Shown: positions 1 to 8,463 of the stretch, piece after piece | Layout of the letters: every line of letters begins with the position of its first letter | Position numbering within the stretch: the first letter of the stretch is position 1 | Assembly: GCF_005166025.1 (NCBI RefSeq) | Contig: NZ_CP028923.1 | Coordinates: 3,784,001 to 3,848,000, forward strand | DNA from: Mangrovivirga cuniculi | GTDB taxonomy: Bacteria; Bacteroidota; Bacteroidia; Cytophagales; Cyclobacteriaceae | Length of the DNA stretch: 64,000 nt | Reading direction: 5' to 3' | Made by a program: the position numbers and the translations under genes | Notes under the pieces: generated by a model | What the model was told of the DNA's origin: nothing | Databases searched by the model: none | Seen by the model: the letters and a program-made list of their open reading frames with translations, nothing else

Positions 1-1200
1 TTTTACAAATCGCTGCCCACGACTGACTGGTACCAGGAAGCTAAAAAATACTGGATTCTTCCTATCGTTCAGATGGAGAGAGCCTGTGCTGAAAATGCAG
101 ATGTTTTTACTACAGTAAGTGAATTAACCGGGGAAGAATGTAAATACTTATTAGGAAAAGAACCTGATCTGATTACTCCAAATGGATTAAATATAAAACG
201 TTTTAGTGCTACACATGAGGTACAAAACCTCCATGAAGAGTTTAAAGAAAAGATCCATAATTTTGTAATGGGCCATTTCTTTCATTGCTATAGTTTTGAT
301 CTAGATAATACGTTATACTTTTTTACTTCGGGAAGATTTGAATTTAAGAACAAAGGGTATGACATTACTTTAAAAGCATTGCGACGGTTGAATGAATTAA
401 TGAAAAAGGAAAAGGTAAATAAAACCGTCGTATTCTTCTTTATAACCCCGAGACCTTCCTGGTCTATTAACCCGGATGTACTGCATACCCGGGCTGTAAT
501 GGAAGAAATCAATAAAACCTGCGAGAAAATACAGGAACAGGTAGGAAGAAAATTATTTTATTCGGCAGCCGCTGACCAGGAAAATTTCACCCTTCCGGAT
601 CTGAATAACTTTGTTGAAGAATACTGGAAACTCAGATATCGCAGGATATTACAATCATGGAAAACCAATCAATGGCCAATTGTCGTGACGCACAATCTTA
701 AAAATGATATTGATGACGATATTCTCAAATATTTGCGGGATAATCAATTTGTAAATAGCCCGTTGGATAAAGTGAAGGTTGTTTATCATCCAGAATTCAT
801 TAATTCAACCAATCCACTATTTGGAATCGATTATGAAGATTTCGTTCGTGGCTGTCATTTAGGAGTTTTCCCTTCTTATTACGAGCCATGGGGCTATACT
901 CCTCTTGAATGTATTGCTCGTGGAGTCCCCGCAGTTACTTCTGACCTTTCAGGCTTTGGAAACTACGTTTCAAAGAATATGAAAGATTATGAAGACAAGG
1001 GAGTCAATGTTTTAAAAAGAAAATCGGGCAATGAAACTAAAACAGTTGAAAACCTCGCTCAATATCTGCTTCATTTCACAATGACTTCACGTAGATTCAG
1101 AATGATACAAAGAAATAAAGCCGAAGATCTGTCAGAATCTTTTGACTGGAAAGAACTGACAAAGTATTATAATGATGCCTATAAGAAAGCATTGGGATGA
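1..1200 (+). CDS. Glycogen synthase, GT3 (eukaryotic-type), 5' end missing
   Basis: Transfers glucose from UDP-glucose to a growing glycogen chain in the cytoplasm. The reading frame is open from base 1, so the gene starts outside the window; 399 codons are visible and the ATG at 73 is only an internal Met. GT3 hallmarks are visible: TTVSELTGEE and ITPNGLN near the start, FTSGRFEFKNKGYD in the middle, and GCHLGVFPSYYEPWGYTP followed by the Glu of the E-x7-E motif and GVPAVTSDLSGFG near the end. This is the yeast Gsy2/animal GYS family, found in Bacteroidota in place of the bacterial GT5 GlgA. A gap of 137 bases follows before the next gene. The family call is secure; the sugar donor (UDP-glucose) is inferred from the family. 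Confidence 0.93.
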   Translation, partial: FYKSLPTTDWYQEAKKYWILPIVQMERACAENADVFTTVSELTGEECKYLLGKEPDLITPNGLNIKRFSATHEVQNLHEEFKEKIHNFVMGHFFHCYSFDLDNTLYFFTSGRFEFKNKGYDITLKALRRLNELMKKEKVNKTVVFFFITPRPSWSINPDVLHTRAVMEEINKTCEKIQEQVGRKLFYSAAADQENFTLPDLNNFVEEYWKLRYRRILQSWKTNQWPIVVTHNLKNDIDDDILKYLRDNQFVNSPLDKVKVVYHPEFINSTNPLFGIDYEDFVRGCHLGVFPSYYEPWGYTPLECIARGVPAVTSDLSGFGNYVSKNMKDYEDKGVNVLKRKSGNETKTVENLAQYLLHFTMTSRRFRMIQRNKAEDLSESFDWKELTKYYNDAYKKALG

Positions 1201-1299
1201 AATTGAGACACTGATGTCCGCTTTTATTACACTTTCGAAGACGGGCAAACCACTTAAACAACTGATAATCAACAAATTAATTTATTGGTCTTATTTTAG

Positions 1300-1335
1300 C
1301 ATTGATATGTATATAGTTATGATAAAATATCAATG
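1300..1335. promoter_or_regulatory. 9-bp inverted repeat just before a start codon
   Basis: CATTGATAT at 1300-1308 and its exact complement ATATCAATG at 1327-1335 are separated by 18 bases. The right arm ends two bases before the ATG at 1338, so it lies where the ribosome would bind. It could be an operator or an RNA hairpin that hides the translation start. No T-run follows, so it does not look like a terminator for the glycogen synthase gene. Confidence 0.35.
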
Positions 1336-1337
1336 TT

Positions 1338-1946
1338 ATGAAACCTTATATCAAAAAAATCGCGAATGCAATAATAGTTATTGCTCTGATCAGCTCCTCT
1401 TTTTATGGTTATTCTCGCTCACTGGATCCTAAAACATTTAAATCAGGTCTTACCTTTGAGTCAATTAAAGTTGAAGAAGATTTGAAACTTAATTTAATAC
1501 TTGATCAACCAGAGAATAAACTTGCCATTGTAAGTCTGTCTTCCAAAGATGGAGAAGTATTATATAAGTTTTTTACAAGTAATAAAAAACACAATCAACA
1601 ATTTGACCTGTCCCATTTCGGGTATGGTGAATATGAAATTTCAATAACTTCAGAAGGCGAGACCATTACAGAAAAAATAGTATATGAATTTCCGGAAGTT
1701 TTAAAGCCAAGAATAATGGTAACTCACAATCCGGAGACTAACCTGGTCGTAATTTATGGAAGGAATCTGTCTGAAGAAACCTATATAAGTATTAAAGACT
1801 CTAAGGGTAAAATATATTATAAAAATAAAATCACAAAAAAGGATTTTAATGAAAAGTTAAATATTAAAAACCTTCGTTGGGGTGACTATACTATATACAC
1901 TTCAAATGAGAATCTATCTAGTGAAACAAAGATAAGTAAAAAGTAG
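1338..1946 (+). CDS. Secreted two-repeat protein, paralog A
   Basis: Not a family I can name. The 202-residue product has a signal peptide (residues 1-27, basic start then a hydrophobic stretch), so it is probably periplasmic or exported. The mature part holds two similar segments, each with the pattern 'DxxGxxxY ... F/LxL ... WGDY/YGEYxI', suggesting two beta-sandwich (Ig-like) repeats. It is the divergent first member of a tandem trio with the genes at 2257 and 3096, sharing the SGLxF, QPE and GYGEY motifs. It ends in its own terminator, so it is probably transcribed separately. The ORF from 1172 that overlaps its start is not supported. Function unknown; the lack of enzymatic motifs suggests a structural or adhesive role, which is a guess. 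Confidence 0.8.
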   Translation: MKPYIKKIANAIIVIALISSSFYGYSRSLDPKTFKSGLTFESIKVEEDLKLNLILDQPENKLAIVSLSSKDGEVLYKFFTSNKKHNQQFDLSHFGYGEYEISITSEGETITEKIVYEFPEVLKPRIMVTHNPETNLVVIYGRNLSEETYISIKDSKGKIYYKNKITKKDFNEKLNIKNLRWGDYTIYTSNENLSSETKISKK

Positions 1947-1968
1947 CACGACATTTCATGCGCTTTGG

Positions 1969-1995
1969 AAGAGTGGCTTCTGCCACTCTTTTTTG
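1969..1995 (+). terminator. Intrinsic terminator after paralog A
   Basis: AAGAGTGGC (1969-1977) pairs with GCCACTCTT (1982-1990) around a 4-base loop, followed by a run of T. It lies 23 bases after the stop codon. The rest of the 310-base gap up to 2257 shows no gene or clear motif. Confidence 0.85.
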
Positions 1996-2256
1996 TTTAA
2001 TAAGTTATCCCCCAGACTGTGGTAGTATGTTATGTGAATGAATAACCCACTTTTTTAGCTACTACGATTTAGCAATAAAGGTTACCTGTGTCACTATTGA
2101 AAACACAATGTTCATTACCGTACGCTTTTTATAATTCCTGGAAACCGCCAAAACACATAACCACCTGACTTACAGTAATTTATATATTTCTGGCATCCCT
2201 TTGGCATTATACTAAACACAAAATGATTTAATAAAAAATACAAATTATACAACGCC

Positions 2257-2892
2257 ATGAAAACTCTAACAAAAACAATTTTCGCTTTAAGTCTGACATT
2301 AGCATTTGCATTATCATCTTTTAGTGCTGTTGCAAACACCAACGATGAACCAGGTAATATCTTCGATCCTAAAAAAATGAGTTCAGGATTAATTTTTGAT
2401 CTGGATCATATTTCAGAGGATCTTTTGAAATTCAGATTAAATATCCATCAACCTGAAAAGCATCTATATAATATCACAATATATGACAAAGATGGAAACC
2501 AACTTTATACAGCCTACACAAGTAAAACCGATAACAGCCAGTTATTTAATCTTGAAGGTTTAGGTTACGGTGAATACATAGTAGAAATAAACTCTCTGGG
2601 TGAAACAGCTTCTGACAGAATAGTACTGAAGGAACCTGAATATTTAAGACCTATGGGATTCATTAAAGAGAGTGAAAAAATTAAAAATAAAGTCACTATA
2701 GTTTCTCTTAACACTGAATCTACTGTTAAAGTAAAAATAACAGATTCAAACGGTAAAAAAGTATATGTAAACTCTTATTACCTGAAAAACTACAGAGAGC
2801 ATCTTGACCTTAATTGGTTACCAAAAGGTGAATATACAATGACAATGACATCAGACAACTTTTCTGAAACTGAAAATATCACAATCAAATAA
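2257..2892 (+). CDS. Secreted two-repeat protein, paralog B
   Basis: A 211-residue protein with a clear signal peptide (residues 1-26, cleavage near SAVAN). It is strongly similar along its full length to paralog C (3096-3731): both share IFDPKKMSSGLIFDLDH, HQPEKHL and GYGEY. The mature region again looks like two beta-sandwich repeats, the first ending with YGEYIVEI and the second with KGEYTMTM. The 5' flank and first codons (AATACAAATTATAC then gccATGAAAACTCTA) are also nearly shared with paralog C, so the duplication included the leader. I do not recognise the family; no catalytic motif or T9SS sorting tail is visible. Confidence 0.85.
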   Translation: MKTLTKTIFALSLTLAFALSSFSAVANTNDEPGNIFDPKKMSSGLIFDLDHISEDLLKFRLNIHQPEKHLYNITIYDKDGNQLYTAYTSKTDNSQLFNLEGLGYGEYIVEINSLGETASDRIVLKEPEYLRPMGFIKESEKIKNKVTIVSLNTESTVKVKITDSNGKKVYVNSYYLKNYREHLDLNWLPKGEYTMTMTSDNFSETENITIK

Positions 2893-2897
2893 AAATA

Positions 2898-2922
2898 AGG
2901 GGGTGGTTTCACTCCACCCCCT
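2898..2922 (+). terminator. GC-rich hairpin after paralog B
   Basis: AGGGGGTGG (2898-2906) pairs perfectly with CCACCCCCT (2914-2922) around a 7-base loop, six bases after the stop. There is no good T-run after it, so termination may be partial or the hairpin may protect the 3' end. Confidence 0.6.
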
Positions 2923-3095
2923 ATTAGAAGTTTTACCAATAGTTACAAGTCCTTAAAAAACAGATTAAGTCAACCGGGTAAATAAATACAAACTGTCTAA
3001 GCCTTAAACACTGATATTAAGAACTAAATAATCACCTTATCTAGCACCTCTTTAATCAGAAAATTAAATTTTAAAAATATAATCTATACAAGGCC

Positions 3096-3731
3096 ATGAA
3101 AACTCTAGCAAAAACAATTTCGACAGTAAGTTTAATACTTATTTTTACCCTGATTTGCTCTACTGCTTATGCGGGTGTAAATGAAAACTCAAACAAGATT
3201 TTTGATCCAAAAAAAATGAGCTCAGGATTAATATTTGACTTAGATCACATATTTAATAATCCAATGAAATTTCGACTCGACCTGCATCAACCTGAGAAGC
3301 ATTTGGTACAGATCTCCATTTATGATAAAGATAATAACAAGGTATATTCTGCTTTTACTAGTAAAACTCAAAACAGCCAGTTATTCAATTTATCAGAATT
3401 AGGTTATGGAGAATATACAGTTGAAATCACCACTTTAGGAGAAGTCGCCAGAGATAAAATAATCCTGGAAAAACCAGCTTATTTAAACCCTGTAGCATTT
3501 ATAAAAGAAAGTGAAACAACAAAAAACAAGGTAACCATCGTTTCTTTAAATGCAGGTTCTCCTGTTAATTTCACTATCACGGATGAAGGTAACAACGTTG
3601 TTTACAATGACATCTATTACAAAAAAGATCTTAGAGAGAATATCAATTTAAATGAATTACCTCAGGGAGATTATACTCTCACATTAGAGTCAAATGATGT
3701 TTTCGAATCTAAAAATATAACTATCAAGTAA
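3096..3731 (+). CDS. Secreted two-repeat protein, paralog C
   Basis: A 211-residue near-copy of paralog B with a signal peptide (residues 1-27, ending near STAYAG). Conserved landmarks in order are IFDPKKMSSGLIFDLDH, the HQPEKHL strand, TSKT..NSQLFNL, GYGEYTVEI, and a second repeat ending QGDYTLTL. Differences between B and C are spread evenly and mostly conservative, as expected for two functional duplicates rather than a decaying copy. It has its own upstream region and its own terminator. Function unknown; the trio may be expressed under different conditions or form a mixed assembly, both inferences. Confidence 0.85.
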   Translation: MKTLAKTISTVSLILIFTLICSTAYAGVNENSNKIFDPKKMSSGLIFDLDHIFNNPMKFRLDLHQPEKHLVQISIYDKDNNKVYSAFTSKTQNSQLFNLSELGYGEYTVEITTLGEVARDKIILEKPAYLNPVAFIKESETTKNKVTIVSLNAGSPVNFTITDEGNNVVYNDIYYKKDLRENINLNELPQGDYTLTLESNDVFESKNITIK

Positions 3732-3755
3732 TAAAGTCCTACAGAGTATGGCGAA

Positions 3756-3783
3756 AGAGAGTGGCTCAGGCCACTCTTTTTTT
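3756..3783 (+). terminator. Intrinsic terminator after paralog C
   Basis: AGAGTGGC (3758-3765) pairs with GCCACTCT (3770-3777) around a 4-base loop and is followed by a T-run. The stem is almost the same as the terminator after paralog A, a trace of the gene duplication. Confidence 0.85.
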
Positions 3784-3809
3784 ATGTCTATTAAAGGTTA
3801 CTTTAGCAG

Positions 3810-4625
3810 ATGCCTATGGACAAAAATTACTATGAAATACTAAATCTTTCCCGGGACGCTTCCCTGAAAGAGATAAAATCAAACTACCGAAAACTGGCAT
3901 CTAAATATCATCCCGATGTCAATCATGAGAAGAATGCCCAGGATATTTTTATAAAGATTAGAGAGGCTTATGATGTATTATCAGATCCGGTAAAAAAAGA
4001 AGATTACGATAATAAACTCAATTATGCTGAATTATTAAGAGATACGAGAAGAGTGGTTCCCTCAAACCATAGACCAAAATGGCATCAGTATTCTCCTTAC
4101 CGCACTAGCAGACAACGATATGACTATAAAAACATTCCTCAAAATCAGGAATTTCTTATTCGTAATAAAAAAACGTTTATCTCCATCAACTGGTTCATTA
4201 TCATCATGGGAGCACTGCTATTAAGTGATTTTCTTACCATAGAGCCAGCTGAAAGATTCTATTTTGAAGCTTTTGAAGTCCGCGAAGTACCGAATGAAGG
4301 AATGATATACAATATTGAAATAGGAAGTTATCTGAAGACTCTCGGCCCTTTTAAAGAACTCAGTGAGTCAGAACCTGCTCAACTATTCAGAACCAAGCTG
4401 TTTGGTAAACGGAAAGGATATGAATTATATTCAATTGATGGAACTGCTAATTTTGTATCTGATCGGGCACCGGTATATGGTACTTTGATATTTTTTCCAG
4501 CAATCACAGTCTTATTAAGTATTATTGGATTATTCATCAAAAAGCACCCGGTCACTTTTGCTAATTTATCAATAATTTCAACCTTATTTGCTATTTTCAG
4601 CCTGGTGATATTTCTATTGTCCTGA
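3810..4625 (+). CDS. J-domain membrane protein (DnaJ-like co-chaperone)
   Basis: The first ~65 residues are a J domain with the HPD tripeptide at residues 34-36 (KYHPDVNH) and the helix IREAYDVLSDP, which in this family stimulates a DnaK/Hsp70 ATPase. The rest lacks the Gly/Phe linker, zinc centre and C-terminal substrate domains of DnaJ. Instead there are about three membrane segments: near residues 127-145, 230-245 and 250-270, with a ~80-residue extracytoplasmic or loop region between the first two. It is therefore a membrane-tethered J protein that probably recruits DnaK to a membrane site. An in-frame ATG two codons downstream (3816) is an equally good start. Client unknown. Confidence 0.85.
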   Translation: MPMDKNYYEILNLSRDASLKEIKSNYRKLASKYHPDVNHEKNAQDIFIKIREAYDVLSDPVKKEDYDNKLNYAELLRDTRRVVPSNHRPKWHQYSPYRTSRQRYDYKNIPQNQEFLIRNKKTFISINWFIIIMGALLLSDFLTIEPAERFYFEAFEVREVPNEGMIYNIEIGSYLKTLGPFKELSESEPAQLFRTKLFGKRKGYELYSIDGTANFVSDRAPVYGTLIFFPAITVLLSIIGLFIKKHPVTFANLSIISTLFAIFSLVIFLLS

Positions 4626-4633
4626 AAAGAAAA

Positions 4634-4664
4634 AAACCTGTCTTCCCGAGAGGAAAACAGGTTT
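4634..4664. terminator. Terminator-like hairpin after the J-protein gene
   Basis: AAACCTGT.TTCC (from 4634) pairs with GGAA.ACAGGTTT (to 4664) with one mismatch. T/A-rich flanks on both sides would let it work for the plus-strand J gene. Convergent genes lie on either side. Confidence 0.6.
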
Positions 4665-4864
4665 AATTAACCCAACCATGAAAACTCATACCGACAATTA
4701 ATCTGCTAAGCCACCGTCACAACCAAATTCGGGTGGCAACATCTTAACTAAACACGACATCTGGTGTGTTAGTCGGAATTCGTATTACAAATGTATCATT
4801 AAAGGGTTAATCAGTATATACAATTTTAACTAACTAATGTCAAAATATGACTATCTTCTCATTA

Positions 4865-5845
4865 TCAAGCTCTTTTCCACTCACTTGGAAGCATTCCATA
4901 CTTATTTTTAAAGAGTGAGGCAAAATGTCCGGGGTTGTTAAAACCGATCAGATAACTAATAGAAGAAATACTATAATCTGAGTTTAATAACAAATTCCTG
5001 GCTTCTTCTAACCTTGCTTCCTGTAAATATGAATAAACAGGCATACCAAATACTTCTTTAAACACACTTCGCATCCTGCTAGGCGACAAAGCAGCTTCAT
5101 CGGCCAATTCTTCTACATTAGGTTGTTTTGATAGATCTTGAAGCAATTTTTCCCTCACTTTATAGATCCGCTCATATGCATCAGTTTTACTTTTTTCAAT
5201 CTTTGACCCAACAGAAAAATCCCGTTCATCGACCTTATTAAAAAATAACATGATCAGTTCCTCGGTACGGACTTTTCTTATATTTTTTGAAAAAGCATCA
5301 TCTCCCACAATATTATGGATATCGCTGATTAACTTCTTCATTTCGAGAGTCAGCATTTCATGGATAATTATATCCTGCTCTGCCTTTAAAATGTGTCTGG
5401 AGAAAGAACTATCTTTTTCAAACTTCCTGATAAATTCTTCCTTGAGCCTGACAGATAAAAATCTTAATTCCTTTTCGATTGGTAAAAACATCTCACTTGG
5501 CTCGGTTGTCATGCCAAAAGAAACTCCATGTAGAGAATTACTACCAACGTTTACCTGACCCAATTCTGGGATTTTAAATTGTATTGCGGGGGAATCTATA
5601 AATAAAACCGGAAAAAAATTATTAGATATTTTTCCATGACGAAATATTCTCACAGGTTTTCTGCATATGCATTCCCTGGTTATTATCAGGTCAAAAAATC
5701 CTTCAAACTCCTCAATTCGGACATCGAGCTTTAAATCTTCATTATCAACTAATAGCCGGTTCCCATTTACTTTAATATCAAATTCACGGGCAATTTCATG
5801 CAGGATATCCCGTGAGGCATCCGGATGAATATTCAATGTAATCAT
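4865..5845 (-). CDS. AraC-family transcriptional regulator
   Basis: DNA-binding regulator. The last ~95 residues (about 232-326) form the double helix-turn-helix of the AraC/XylS family: VEELADEAALSPSRM for the first helix pair and SISSISYLIGFNNPGHFAS..KNKYGMLPSEWK for the second, the family signature. The first ~220 residues show no sugar-cupin motif I recognise and probably sense a ligand or mediate dimerisation. It stands first on the minus-strand side downstream of the VOC, bestrophin and cystathionine genes but 83 bases separate it from the VOC gene, so it may be separately transcribed. Its target and inducer cannot be read from the sequence. Confidence 0.9.
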   Translation of the reverse strand: MITLNIHPDASRDILHEIAREFDIKVNGNRLLVDNEDLKLDVRIEEFEGFFDLIITRECICRKPVRIFRHGKISNNFFPVLFIDSPAIQFKIPELGQVNVGSNSLHGVSFGMTTEPSEMFLPIEKELRFLSVRLKEEFIRKFEKDSSFSRHILKAEQDIIIHEMLTLEMKKLISDIHNIVGDDAFSKNIRKVRTEELIMLFFNKVDERDFSVGSKIEKSKTDAYERIYKVREKLLQDLSKQPNVEELADEAALSPSRMRSVFKEVFGMPVYSYLQEARLEEARNLLLNSDYSISSISYLIGFNNPGHFASLFKNKYGMLPSEWKRA

Positions 5846-5928
5846 GTACTGGTTGGGTAACTTAAGTGATAAAGATAACGGCTCCCCGCCAGAAAGGATT
5901 TAAAAAATTAAACTTTTATAATTTTTCT

Positions 5929-6312
5929 CTATAATTGATCGTCAATCGGCTCCCAAAGTTCAATTTTCCTACCCTCAGGATCCATGATCCACGCAAATTT
6001 CCCATAAGGATAATCTTCCATCTCCCCGACCTGCTTAATTCCTTTTTTATCCAGTTCACCAAGCAATTCGATCAGATCATCCACCCGATAGTTGATCATA
6101 TAATCATGATCTGACGGACTAAAATATTTCGTATTACCAACAAACGGGCACCAGGTAGTCGAGCCTTTTCCATCCGGTTGTCCGTCTTGCCATTTAAATA
6201 CCCGACCATACTGATCATAATCGATACCTAAATGTTCTTTGTACCATTTTTTTAACTTCTCGGGATCCGGGGACTTAAAAAACACCCCTCCTATTCCTGT
6301 TACCTTGGCCAT
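5929..6312 (-). CDS. VOC/glyoxalase-family protein
   Basis: A single vicinal-oxygen-chelate domain of 127 residues. The opening GIGGVFFKSPDPEKLKKWY and the closing IMDPEGRKIELWEP are typical of the glyoxalase/bleomycin-resistance/dioxygenase superfamily, whose members bind a metal with His/Glu side chains; E122 in KIELWEP is a likely ligand. One-domain members work as dimers. Substrate unknown: many Bacteroidota annotate such proteins as glyoxalase-like, but no specific signature separates lactoylglutathione lyase from other members. It lies 47 bases downstream of the bestrophin gene on the same strand. Confidence 0.85.
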   Translation of the reverse strand: MAKVTGIGGVFFKSPDPEKLKKWYKEHLGIDYDQYGRVFKWQDGQPDGKGSTTWCPFVGNTKYFSPSDHDYMINYRVDDLIELLGELDKKGIKQVGEMEDYPYGKFAWIMDPEGRKIELWEPIDDQL

Positions 6313-6359
6313 GAGATATAATTGTTTTTACAGGAATTTACTGGGTATCAGATTAATAA

Positions 6360-7253
6360 TCAATCTTTTCCAAGCAAGATTTCACCAACATTGATCGCGA
6401 TCATATCAGCCAGCTTATCAGTAGGCAGATCATTAGCGTCTGTACCAAACGGATCTTCTATCTCTAAACTGACCTCTACCATAGAAAGAAGTAAATAAGC
6501 TATGAAAAATACTACGAATACCGAATACCAGCCCATTGATTCTACCAGTCCAAATGGCAGGGATAATAAATAAAGCCAGACAATCGAAGTAACAAGAACC
6601 TGATGGCCTGAAGCTATAGGAGTGTTTTTGATCCTTTCACATTTACCGAGGTAGTCTGTTAATAAACCACCCTGATCTGTCAGCTTGATATACTGATAAT
6701 CTGTAATTTCACCTGATGCAAAAGCTTCCCGAAACCTTTGTTGCATGAGCATAATCAATGCATTAGGTTTATGATCCATTTTTTTCACAAAGGCAAACTC
6801 TTCCTCTGAAAGAAAATTATATGCCTCTTCATCATCCTTATTCCTTAGGTGATCTTTTAAAACATGAGGAAATGCAGAAAGCAAACCTGCAAAATCTTCA
6901 AGCCTGTTAGGGTTATTTTTAAACAGCTCTTTAATCAACATGGCCATATGCCTTGAGGTATTAACAAGAGTACCCCAGATTTTACGTCCTTCCCACCAGC
7001 GATCGTAAGCTGTATTATTTCTAAATACTAAAAGAATACCCATTGCAGCAGTTAAAAACCCAGCAAAAGAGATTCCCACTTTCGTAGAGAGTATTTTTAC
7101 ATCAAGGGTAAGATAGGCGATTAACGATGCACACAATACCACAAGAATTAGCTTGGGCATCAGTTTCATCAACATTGACCATTTAAATTTGATTAACGGA
7201 CGTGAATCATATTCACTCTTAAGTTGATCGAGGTAGACAGTTACTTTACTCAT
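6360..7253 (-). CDS. Bestrophin-family ion channel
   Basis: Inner-membrane protein of the bestrophin (UPF0187) family, which form pentameric anion or, in some bacteria, cation channels. The diagnostic stretch LLVFRNNTAYDRWWEGRKIWG lies after the first two membrane helices (around residues 27-48 and 58-75); two more helices follow near residues 215-250, and the tail holds EIEDPFGTDANDLPTD, matching the calcium-clasp-like acidic segment of the family. At 297 residues it has normal bacterial length. Its ATG directly follows the TAA of the PLP enzyme gene, so the two are co-transcribed. The transported ion is not predictable from sequence. Confidence 0.92.
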   Translation of the reverse strand: MSKVTVYLDQLKSEYDSRPLIKFKWSMLMKLMPKLILVVLCASLIAYLTLDVKILSTKVGISFAGFLTAAMGILLVFRNNTAYDRWWEGRKIWGTLVNTSRHMAMLIKELFKNNPNRLEDFAGLLSAFPHVLKDHLRNKDDEEAYNFLSEEEFAFVKKMDHKPNALIMLMQQRFREAFASGEITDYQYIKLTDQGGLLTDYLGKCERIKNTPIASGHQVLVTSIVWLYLLSLPFGLVESMGWYSVFVVFFIAYLLLSMVEVSLEIEDPFGTDANDLPTDKLADMIAINVGEILLGKD

Positions 7254-8399
7254 TTAATTTTCCAATGCTTGTTTAAGGTCTGCAATTAAATCCTCTGAAT
7301 CCTCAATTCCAACACTTAACCTAATCAATGAGTCAGTAAGACCAACTTTTAACCTCTCTTCTCGAGGAATAGATGCATGAGTCATCGAAGCCGGATGCCC
7401 ACAAAGAGACTCCACACCTCCAAGAGATTCGGCGAGACTAAAAAGCTTAAATTTTTTAAGTACTTCGAAAGCAGCCTCTTGTGTATCTTCCTTCAAGGAA
7501 AAAGAAATCATACCACCAAACCCTCTCATCTGAAGCTTTGCGATATCGTGGTTCGGATGATCCTCAAAGCCCGGCCAGTATACATTTTTAACAGTAGAAT
7601 GAGCAGCCAGCCAATTGGCAATTTCTTCTCCATTCTGACAGTGGCGCTCCATTCTTAAATGGAGTGTTTTAATCCCTCTCAAAACCAAAAAGCAATCCTG
7701 TGGACCAGGAACAGCACCACTTGAATTTTGAATAAAAGCAAGCTGCTTTGCCAGGTCTTCATCATTTACCACTAAAGATCCCATAACCACATCGCTATGA
7801 CCTCCGAGATATTTGGTAGCCGAATGCATTACAATATCAGCTCCCAGATCTATTGGAGATTGAAGTATTGGTGTGGCAAACGTATTATCAACAGCCACAA
7901 GGATGTCTTTATCTTTGACCAGATCAGCTACTCCCTTAATATCAATTATATTCATCATGGGGTTGGTTGGTGTTTCCAGCCAGATCAATTTAGTGTTGTC
8001 ATTGATCAGGCTTTTCACCTTTTCCACATGATTCATATCAGTGAAATGAAATTTTATTCCAAAGTTTTCAAAAATCTTTGTAAATATGCGGTAAGATCCG
8101 CCATAGAGATCGTTGGTACTGATAACCTCATCTCCAGGTTTAAGCATTTTGACTACTGCATCGATAGCGCCAAGACCTGAAGAGAAACACAATCCATACT
8201 TTGCATTCTCAAGAACTGCAATGCTTTTTTCCAGGGCATGTCTTGTTGGATTTTGAGTTCTCGAATATTCATAACCTTTATGTTCTCCGGGTGCATCCTG
8301 AACATAAGTTGTTGTTTGATATATCGGTGTCATTATCGCACCAGTTGCCGGATCTGGCTCTACACCTGCGTGAACTGCTTTCGTTCCCAGTTTAGTCAT
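7254..8399 (-). CDS. Cystathionine gamma-synthase/gamma-lyase (PLP enzyme)
   Basis: Trans-sulfuration enzyme of the Cys/Met-metabolism PLP family, 381 residues. The PLP lysine is K196 in HSATKYLGGHSD; other family motifs are YEYSRTQNPTR (43-53), CFSSGLGA (71-78), LETPTNP (141-147) and VAVDNTFATP (168-177). These fit either synthesis of cystathionine from an activated homoserine and cysteine, or its cleavage to cysteine; the family cannot be split with confidence by eye. It is the first gene of a two-gene unit with bestrophin. A divergent membrane-protein gene starts 64 bases upstream. Confidence 0.92.
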   Translation of the reverse strand: MTKLGTKAVHAGVEPDPATGAIMTPIYQTTTYVQDAPGEHKGYEYSRTQNPTRHALEKSIAVLENAKYGLCFSSGLGAIDAVVKMLKPGDEVISTNDLYGGSYRIFTKIFENFGIKFHFTDMNHVEKVKSLINDNTKLIWLETPTNPMMNIIDIKGVADLVKDKDILVAVDNTFATPILQSPIDLGADIVMHSATKYLGGHSDVVMGSLVVNDEDLAKQLAFIQNSSGAVPGPQDCFLVLRGIKTLHLRMERHCQNGEEIANWLAAHSTVKNVYWPGFEDHPNHDIAKLQMRGFGGMISFSLKEDTQEAAFEVLKKFKLFSLAESLGGVESLCGHPASMTHASIPREERLKVGLTDSLIRLSVGIEDSEDLIADLKQALEN

Positions 8400-8463
8400 G
8401 AAAAATGAAATTTGTTTTCTGATGAAGAATAATTAATCCAAAAATGAGTTATAAAAATAATAA

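Noticed and set aside
1172-1432. 86-codon ORF overlapping glycogen synthase and paralog A
   Set aside because: Overlaps two real genes in another frame and lacks any recognisable feature.
4700-4740. GCCACC...GGTGGC short inverted repeat after the J-protein gene
   Set aside because: Only six base pairs, long loop and no T-run; not distinguishable from chance.
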